DNA from: Euleptes europaea
Lineage: Eukaryota; Chordata; Lepidosauria; Squamata; Sphaerodactylidae
NCBI RefSeq assembly: GCF_029931775.1
Contig: NC_079324.1
Coordinates: forward strand, 60,705,268-60,769,267
Length of the DNA: 64,000 nt
Direction: 5' to 3'
Shown: one piece after another, positions 57,100 to 64,000 of the stretch
Position numbering within the stretch: the first letter of the stretch is position 1
Layout of the letters: the number at the start of each line of letters is the position of its first letter
Position numbers and translations under genes: made by a program
Notes under the pieces: generated by a model
The model's input: only the letters and a program-made list of their open reading frames with translations
Database searches by the model: none
Told to the model about the DNA's origin: nothing

Positions 57100-57850
57100 T
57101 GTCCATTTTCACCGGAAGTTCAGGTTGCGCTTTGCCAATCTTCCTCGAGCCTCTTTCGCAGGCGCCGGTCGCCTACTGCGCACCCCTATTTGCCCCGTTC
57201 CCTCTACCGTTAGGGTCTTTGTTCGTTCTAGGTGACCAGAATTGTGCCTAAACATTTTTTTTTTAAATCTGCTTGAACAACAAAAATATGTTTGAAACCA
57301 GGGGGAGGGAATCTCGACCTTAGGTAGAATACTAACGACTTTGGCGCCGGAGAGAGGCCGTTGTTGCCGCAGCCGTCAGGCGAACGCCAAGGACAGCCCG
57401 GGTCACTGACGGCGTTATGGCGTCCTTCGCGGCCAGGACCCCGCGCGGAGGCGCCATTTTAGAGTTGTCTCTGAGGGCCGACGACGACGCCCGAGTGACC
57501 CCGCAGCCCCCGTCGCCTCTGCCGCCCCTTCTTCTCCTCCTCCTCCTCCCCGTCAGAATGAGTGTGGTGGATCACGTGCGGGAGATGGCGGCCGCCGGCC
57601 TACACTCCAACGTGCGGCTCCTCAGCGGGCTGCTGCTGACCATGAGCGGCAACAACCCGTGAGTGAGGCAGAGCAGCCCCACGGCCGCCGTCGGGTTTGG
57701 CCTCGCCGTGTCCCGCCCGCAGGGGGAGGCGGAGGCCGCGGGGTGTGGGGAAAAGGGGGCCCCCTTCTCCCGAGGGGCTCGGGGAGGCGTCTGGGCAGGA
57801 GGTCAGGGTGGCCCCACCCCTCAGGGGGCGTCTGGAGGCCTCCCGCTATT
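57100..57850 (+). promoter_or_regulatory. ANAPC7: ANAPC7 CpG-island promoter
   Basis: CpG-dense sequence surrounds exon 1, with an ETS/GABP-type site (ACCGGAAGTT, 57111-57120). The GC-rich area merges on the right into an inverted pair of GC-rich DNA elements, so its right edge is not sharp. Confidence 0.55.
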
Positions 57851-60800
57851 ACAACGGATCTCCAGCCCATAAGAGACCAGTTCCCCTGGAGAAAAATGGC
57901 CGCTTTGGAAGGCGGGCTCTTTGGCGTTGAAGCCCCTCCCCTGCCCCAACCCCGCCCTCCTCAGGCCCCGCCCCCAAAATCTCCAGTAAGGTTGCCAGGT
58001 TCCCTCTTGGCAACCGGCGGGAGGTTTTGGGGGCGGAGCCTGAGGGGGGCGGGGTTTGGGCAGGGGAGGGGCTTCAACGCCATAGAGTCCAATGGCCAAA
58101 GCGGCCGTTTTCTCCAGGGGAACTGGTCTCTTATGGGCTGGAGATCGGTTGCAATAGCAGGAGACCTCCAGCTACTACCTGGAGGTTAAGCTAAGTAAGA
58201 CGGCAGCACGTGGCTCAATATTCAATTCAAAACAAAACCAAGGGTTAGTTTATTCAAGTTAAATCATTCAAAAATCCACCAACAACCAAAGTAAGGTAAG
58301 AGTGTTAACATCACACAATTCGCCTCGCAGGGCTTAAGACAGCACCTCTGAACACGCAAGGGGCTATGTACTTCAATGCAGCCAAAAGGCTATAAAATGT
58401 AACGAATGTAATGTATCTTTTCGTTACATTTTATAGCCTTTTGGCTGCATTGAAGTACATTTGAAGTATATAGCCCCTTGCGTGTTCAGAGGTGCGGTCT
58501 TAAGCCCTGCGAGGCGAATTGTGTGAGGTTAACACTCTTACCTTACTTTGGTTTGTTGGTGGATTTTTGAATGGTTTAATTTGAATAAACTAACCCTTGG
58601 TTTTGTTTTGAATTGAATATTGAGCCACGTGCTGCCTTCTTACTTAGCTTTCACTATTTTCAGCATAGGTTCTTTCACTTCCTAGTTTACTACCTGGAGG
58701 TTGGCAACCCTAATCTCCAGGTATTTCCCAACCCCGGAGCTGGCAACCCTACAGCAGGTTCAGGGCGGAGCTTTTCGCAAGATGCGTGGATCACCCGAGG
58801 AACTCACTGCCACAGTGCCTTGTGGTGGTTGCTCACTTAGCTGGCTTACAAGTAAATCCAGACACCTTGGAGGGCTGCCATTCCAGTCACAGGGCACTTC
58901 TGCTACTCCTGGGGGCCGCCATTCTACTCGGAGACCTGCCCTTCCAGTCCCAGAGCACTGATCCCCTTCCTAGGGACCATCATTCCGCTCTCTGGGGCTG
59001 GAATGACAGTCCCAGAGTCATCTGTCTGGGCCCAGGGACTTTAACTTGAAACTCCATTCTGCATTTTCGTTGCAACTTTTTCTGTTCTGTAACTGAGGCT
59101 ATCGTATTTTGGTCACATAACGAGAAGACAAGAGTCACTGGAAAAGACCGTCATGCTAGGAAAAGTTGAGGGCAGCAGGAAAAGAGGAAGATCCAACAGG
59201 AGATGGACGGACTCAATATAGGAAGCCACGACCCTCAATTTGCATGATCTGAGCAAGGCTGTCAAAGATAGGACATTTTGGAGGACTTTGATTCATAGGG
59301 TCGCCATGAGTCGGAAGTGACTTGACGGCACTTAACACACACACAAAATGACACATTGCTGTTAGTCCCATATTATGAAGTGTGTGCTTGTCTTAAGACT
59401 GACATCATATTGATTTACTTTAGACCACCTAGTGAATTCATGGCAGAGGGCTTCCTTGTTCACAGATACTCAAAAAGCAGGCTGGGGTTCCTTATGACTG
59501 AGATTCAAGGTGTATTACAGGATACAGACAGTGCAATCTCATAGGGTTGCCAACTTCCAGATGGGGGCTAGAGATCTCCCAGTATCTCCACTGATCTCCA
59601 GATGACAGAGATCAGTTCCCTCTGTATTCTGGAGATCAGTTGGAATACCGGGAGAGAATGGCTGCTTTGGAGGGAGGACTCTATGGTCCCTCCCCTCTCC
59701 AAACCCCAGGTATTTCCCAAGTGGGAGCTGGCAGCCCTGCTTATGATGTCTGTGTGTGCATTGTGGAGTCTTGGTGTATGGTGAGCGAACATATGGGTTC
59801 CGGAGTAAAAACCAAATCCCACTAATTCGCCCCTCCATTAAAAGTGCAGGAGCCCTTGCCTTTCCTCATGTGGCCCTCTAACACTTGTTTGCCTTGTCTT
59901 CCTTTCAGGGAGTTGTTTTCTCCATCACAGAAGTACCAGCTCCTAGTGTATCACGCAGATTCCCTCTTCCATGACAAGGAGTATAGGAATGCCGTCAGTA
60001 AGTATACAATGGCTTTGCAGCAGAAGAAAGCGTTGAGTAAAACTTCAAAAGTGAGGCCTTCTACAGGGAATGCTGCATCAACTCCTCAGAGTCAGGTACT
60101 CAGACTTAATACCTTAGTTGTAGCTCAGTGCCTCGCTTGTGAAGCTGTTGGGTTGATTGACATAGCATGTAAATTCATATCCAAGTTAGGTTATGCGTGA
60201 ACACTTTGAAAAATGAAATACAGTACATTTGGTTGTGCATATTTTTTACCTTAAGAAGAAAGAATGTGGGGCTGGGTGCATAGCTACAGTGTTAAGCATG
60301 CAGTTTGCATGTAGAAGAGCCAAAATGTAGTCCCTGGTGCCTTCACTTTTGGTCTTGCGTAGCAGCGCTATGAAGAGCTTCTTCTTGAAAACATCCAGGA
60401 GAACTGGTGTTACACAGGATAGGCAGTACTGGGTTAGATGGGCCAAAGACATGACAGGTTCTAAAGCAGCCCATTAAGCTGATGAAACGTGTTGTATAAA
60501 ATCCCATCTTTTTATTTCCTCCTGTTGTAGGAACTGCAAAACTATTAAACAATTGTGTCTATTGTATTTTCAGTGCTTGCCTTCTGAAATCGAAGTCAAG
60601 TACAAAATGGCAGAGTGCTATACCATGCTGAAGCAAGACAAAGATGCCATTGCTATACTTGATGGAATCCCTTCAAGGCAGAGAACCCCAAAGGTAGGGG
60701 GGTATTTATAGGAAACAAAAAAAGGAAGGCATTATTCTTTGTTTTCAGAATGTAATATGTAAATCTCACGTTCTCAAATAACAAGTAAAGACAGTTTGGC

Positions 60801-63091
60801 ATTAATCATGGAGGGGATACATTTGTTCCAACCCCTGTGACGTTTTCCTTTTGAGAGAGTTAGGATGAGGAAATCCAGGGCCCTTCTTCATTGCCTGGCT
60901 AGGGCTCTTGTGATTGTATTAAAACTTCATTGTCCTGATAACTGGATTTCTGTGGGTTACAGATTAACATGATGCTGGCCAATTTGTACAAGAAGGCGGG
61001 TCAAGAACGGTCCTCTGTTACGAGCTACAAAGAGGTGCTGAGGCAGTGTCCATTAGCCCTTGATGCCATCCTAGGTAGCCATTTTCCTTCCCACCAATGA
61101 TTGCTTTTAAAATTGTTTTAAATGTTGCAAGCATAAAAGGTGTAATTGAAACGTTTTAGTAGGATTGAATGTTCTTAATGTAGACTAGTTCCAAAACGTG
61201 GATTCCTGCAGGGGTGCAGCCAGCCCCCCTGCTTAGGAGGGGCACCAAGATACTCTCCAAGCTCTCTCTCCTGGGACAGGTGAGGTAGTGAGGATAGCTA
61301 GTGTGGTGGGAAAGCTTTATCAAGCCCTCCCCATCTGCAAGAATGAATGAGTATTATTAAGTTACCTGTTATACATAATACTGGAGCCTGTAGTTTCCTT
61401 GGTGACAGGACCAGCCGTCTCAACTACTGTCGTGTCTTATTTAGGTTTGCTGTCGCTCTCAGTAAAAGGCGCAGAAGTTGCTTCCATGACAATGAATGTG
61501 ATTCAGAGTATCCCAAACCTAGACTGGCTTTCAGTGTGGATCAAAGCATATGCGTTTGTTCATACCGGAGATAACACTAGAGCAATCAACACCATCTGGT
61601 AAGAGCTGGGTGCAAACTGAAACGTGGTGCCTTGAAGAACGAGTTGGCGGGTATCTTGTTGAGTGTACCGCTCAAGTCAGAGACATTTCAGTGATATTAA
61701 ATTGTACTCTGAATTTTTTAAATGCCACCCAGAATACATGTGCGTATGTATGTGCTTATATATGTACACGTATAACTTCTTTAGGAGCCCCGTGGCACAG
61801 AGTGGTAAGCTGCAGTACTGCAATCCAAGCTCTGCTCACGACCTGAGTTCGATCCCAACAGAAGTTGGTTTCAGGTAGCCGGCTCAAGGTTGACTCAGCC
61901 TTCCATCTTTCTGAGGTCGGTAAAATGAGTACCCAGCTTGCTGGGGGTAAAGGGAAGATGACTGGGGAAGGCACTGGGCAAACCACCCCATAAACAAAGT
62001 CTGCCTAGTAAATGCCGGGATGTGACGTCACCCCTATTCCACTGAGGAACCGCTCTAACTGTTAGAAAATTCTTCCTAATGTCTAGACAGAAACTCTTTT
62101 GATTTAAAATATTGTCGAAGGCTTTCACGGTCAGAGTTCATTGGTTCTTGTAGGTTATCCGGGCTGTGTAACCGTGGTCTTGGTATTTTCTTTCCTGACG
62201 TTTCGCCAGCAGCTTCAGAGGAGTAACACTGAAGGACAGTGTCTCTCAGTGTCAAGTGTGTAGGAAGAGTAATATATAGTCAGAAAGGGGTTGGGTTGAG
62301 CTGAATCATTGTCCTGCAAAAAGTATCAAAGGTAATTGTGATTTAATTTCAACCCGTTGGTTCTGGTCCGACCTTCTTGAGCAACAGAAAACAACTCGGC
62401 ACCCTCCTCTATATGACAGCCCTTCAAGTACTTAAACATGGTTATCATATCCCCTCTCAGTCTTCTCCTCTTCAGGCTAAACATACCCAACTCCTTCAAC
62501 CTTTCCTCATAGGACTTGATCTCCAGACCCCTCACCATCTTTGTTGCCCTTCTCTGGATACGTTCCAGCTTGTCTACATCTTTCTTAAATTGTGGTGCTC
62601 AAAACTGAACACAGTACTCTAGTTGTTTATTGATCCAGAGCATTCCCTTGTTCCAGGAACCGCTACAGGGGCAGGTCCTCCCTTGTGAAGGACTAAGGCA
62701 CTCCCTTTTTCTGATGCTTAGAAATTGTCTGTGCCCTCTCCTTTTCCTTTTTACTATCTCGTTTGCGCTGAAAAAAAGCCCACAGCATGGGTAGGCTCAA
62801 GGCAAATGTGTCTAACAGTTGGATTTCAGAAGGCTGTTTTTAAATTGCTGATCATTGTAATTTGTTTCTAAGGGCCTATGGCTCATACAAATAAATTTGT
62901 TCTATTCTTGTAATTTGTTTTTCTGTTTGTTCTTCTCCCTCGAAAAAGCTCTCTGGAGAAAAAGTCACTACTGAGGGACAACGTTGATATATTAGGGAGT
63001 TTAGCAGACCTGTATTTCAGAGCTGGCGACAATAAGAATGCAATTCTAAAATTTGAACAGGCGCAGATGTTGGATCCATATTTGATAAAGG
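57558..63091 (+). CDS. ANAPC7: ANAPC7, anaphase-promoting complex subunit 7 (5' part; continues past the right edge)
   Basis: Coding exons seen: 57558-57658, 59909-60095, 60574-60693, 60963-61074, 61445-61598 and 62949-63091, all in phase. The protein begins [20 protein letters not shown] and continues [54 protein letters not shown] and [20 protein letters not shown], matching human ANAPC7 closely. These are the N-terminal dimerisation region and first TPR repeats; roughly half of the protein lies outside. ANAPC7 is the vertebrate-specific TPR subunit of the APC/C ubiquitin ligase, part of its TPR arc lobe. I chose the ATG at 57558 because homology starts there. An in-frame ATG at 57417 would add 47 residues including a run of seven leucines; human has a different upstream extension, so the longer form is uncertain. 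Confidence 0.95.
57830..58187. repeat. Inverted pair of GGTTGCCAGG-type elements
   Basis: 57830-57985 is a reverse copy and 57986-58187 a forward copy of the same GC-rich element (CTCCAGCCCATAAGAGACCA against TGGTCTCTTATGGGCTGGAG). They form long inverted arms just downstream of ANAPC7 exon 1. Confidence 0.8.
58188..58687. repeat. Large palindrome inserted into a DNA element
   Basis: The left arm (58188-58406) and right arm (58421-58651) are near-perfect reverse complements around a 14-bp centre. The insertion, including about 36 bp of unpaired sequence at right, is flanked by TACTACCTGGAGGTT at 58173-58187 and 58688-58702. Confidence 0.88.
59090..59345 (+). mobile_element. Bov-B LINE 3' end
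   Basis: Encodes [20 protein letters not shown]-like sequence and ends GTCGCCATGAGTCGGAAGTG, then CACTTAACACACACAC. Confidence 0.85.
59540..59740 (-). mobile_element. GGTTGCCAGG-type DNA element
   Basis: AGGGTTGCCAACTTCCAGAT at left and GGGAGCTGGCAGCCCT at right, with GAGATCTCCCAGTATCTCC between. Confidence 0.65.
60250..60480 (+). mobile_element. Decayed tRNA-like SINE
   Basis: GTGTTAAGCATGCAGTTTGC and TAGTCCCTGGTGCCTTCAC resemble a worn tRNA-SINE head, with TACTGGGTTAGATGGGCC further on. Confidence 0.45.
61780..62035 (+). mobile_element. tRNA-derived SINE (GCCCCGTGGCACA head)
   Basis: GAGCCCCGTGGCACAGAGTG, then GAGTTCGATCCC and the CAAACCACCCCATAAAC body. Same family as 7345-7660; here in ANAPC7 intron 5. 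Confidence 0.78.
62040..62650 (-). mobile_element. CR1 LINE split by a Penelope-like fragment
   Basis: CR1 sequence at 62040-62100 and 62330-62650; the latter encodes [20 protein letters not shown] and [20 protein letters not shown]. The Penelope-like piece at 62105-62330 separates them. Confidence 0.8.
62105..62330 (-). mobile_element. Penelope-like terminal fragment with hammerhead remnant
   Basis: GTTATCCGGGCTGTGTAACC and GGTATTTTCTTTCCTGACG are typical Penelope-like terminal text. On the minus strand CTGAAG...GGCGAAACGTC (about 62196-62218) is a hammerhead core whose stem II side appears shortened. Confidence 0.6.
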
Positions 63092-64000
63092 GTAAGTCTC
63101 TGGGAAATCCGGGCGATTTGCTAGAATCTTTTGTGCGTTCAAGTTAATTACACTACAATAATTTGTAACAGCGCTGAAGTTGAACAACAAACTAAACTAA
63201 AATTATAGGATTCATCCCGATTATTCTTTTTCTTTTTGCCCTTGTGCTTGTACAGTGAGGGAAACAAGCAGGGACCTGCAAGGAATTTGCAGGCGAGTAG
63301 AAATTCCACCCCTGCCCCTGCTGGTTGCCCCCGCTGACTCCTCATTTTTTACCCCCTTCTCCTCCCATAGTCCCTGCTCCTGCTCACCCCCTTCCTCTCA
63401 CCAGCCACTCCCTCTCCCGTCACCCCGCTGTTGCTTTCTCCCTTTACCTCTGCCTTTCCTATTTTTTTAAGTGCATGCTTATGTGGTGTTGCTAGGCAAC
63501 CCCACAATGCCAGCCGTGATGTTGTGAGATCTCAGTTGGCATTTTTTAAAGCTGCATTGTATATGTACACAGGCACACTGGCTGCTTGTTTAATTGGGGG
63601 GAGGTGTTTTTTAAAAAGTACACACACACACTGCATTTTTTGGATTTTTCTGCAAATCTGGGAGTTCCCCTTGGTTTGAGGTACATCCTGTATTTTTGTA
63701 CATAGCCTGATTGTGTGTGGATTTTTTTTCCATCTCTCAACTCTGGGGTCATGTTCAGAATTAGGTAAATAGATATTTGTTAATTCCATCAGTGAATTGT
63801 GATTGTTGCCAATTGAAGAACAATTTATAGTTGATCCATCAGTGGTATTAAGTGGAGCCACTTGCTGTTCCAGCCCAAAAATCAAGAATATTATTAGAAG
63901 TTTGTGTGTGATTCTGTCTAAAATCATATCCAACCCATTAGCGTCACTTAAGTGTTAAGTATCGAACATAACAGAGACTCTGAGACTGTACATATGAGTC
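63092..64000 (+). other. ANAPC7: ANAPC7 intron 6, start
   Basis: No exon or confident repeat seen. It contains a C/T-rich stretch (63355-63475) and a short CA run near 63620. Confidence 0.6.

Noticed and set aside
1-64000. Endogenous retrovirus or other virus-like element
   Set aside because: I looked for gag, pol or env-like frames and long terminal repeats. None was recognised; all reverse-transcriptase fragments fit CR1, Bov-B or L1.

Overview
The window is vertebrate nuclear DNA, almost certainly from a squamate reptile (lizard or snake). Five protein-coding genes with GT-AG or GC-AG introns can be followed exon by exon. The rest is dense transposon debris of a squamate type: CR1 LINE tails, Bov-B (RTE) LINE ends, L1 ends, 5S rRNA-derived SINEs carrying a Bov-B-like tail, two kinds of tRNA SINE, a CORE/MIR-like SINE, many short hAT-type DNA elements with 8-bp target duplications, and Penelope-like fragments with hammerhead-ribozyme motifs. 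The species cannot be named from this.

Layout. 1-21.4 kb: CCDC62 on the minus strand. Its promoter and CpG-rich first exon lie near 21.2-21.4 kb, the start codon is at 15520, and coding exons run down to about 320; the last exon(s) are off the left edge. 21.45-25.5 kb: intergenic nest of Bov-B, L1 and Penelope-like sequence. 25.5-34.66 kb: DENR on the minus strand, complete (198 codons), with a 20-nt microexon and two GC-AG introns. 34.66-36.0 kb: head-to-head intergenic region with the DENR and GPN3 promoters. 36.1-45.6 kb: GPN3 on the plus strand, complete (284 codons). 48.3-53.9 kb: ARPC3 on the plus strand, complete (178 codons). 57.1 kb to the right edge: the first six coding exons of ANAPC7 on the plus strand.

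Functions are unrelated housekeeping or germline roles: a testis/coiled-coil nuclear cofactor (CCDC62), translation re-initiation and recycling (DENR), RNA polymerase II assembly and import (GPN3), the Arp2/3 complex (ARPC3) and the APC/C (ANAPC7). All junction phases agree and the three complete genes have exactly the human protein lengths, so they look intact. The arrangement is notable. DENR-CCDC62 and GPN3-ARPC3-ANAPC7 are each conserved blocks, but in human they lie about 12 Mb apart on 12q24. Here they are fused head-to-head between DENR and GPN3, and the usual GPN3 neighbour FAM216A is not seen.

I found no new multi-gene system, CRISPR array, tRNA or rRNA gene, or recognisable endogenous retrovirus. 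The most interesting non-genic signals are a near-perfect palindrome of about 460 bp in ANAPC7 intron 1 flanked by a 15-bp direct repeat, an apparently complete hammerhead core in a Penelope-like remnant, a CCDC62 exon squeezed between two transposons, and multimeric 5S-derived SINEs.
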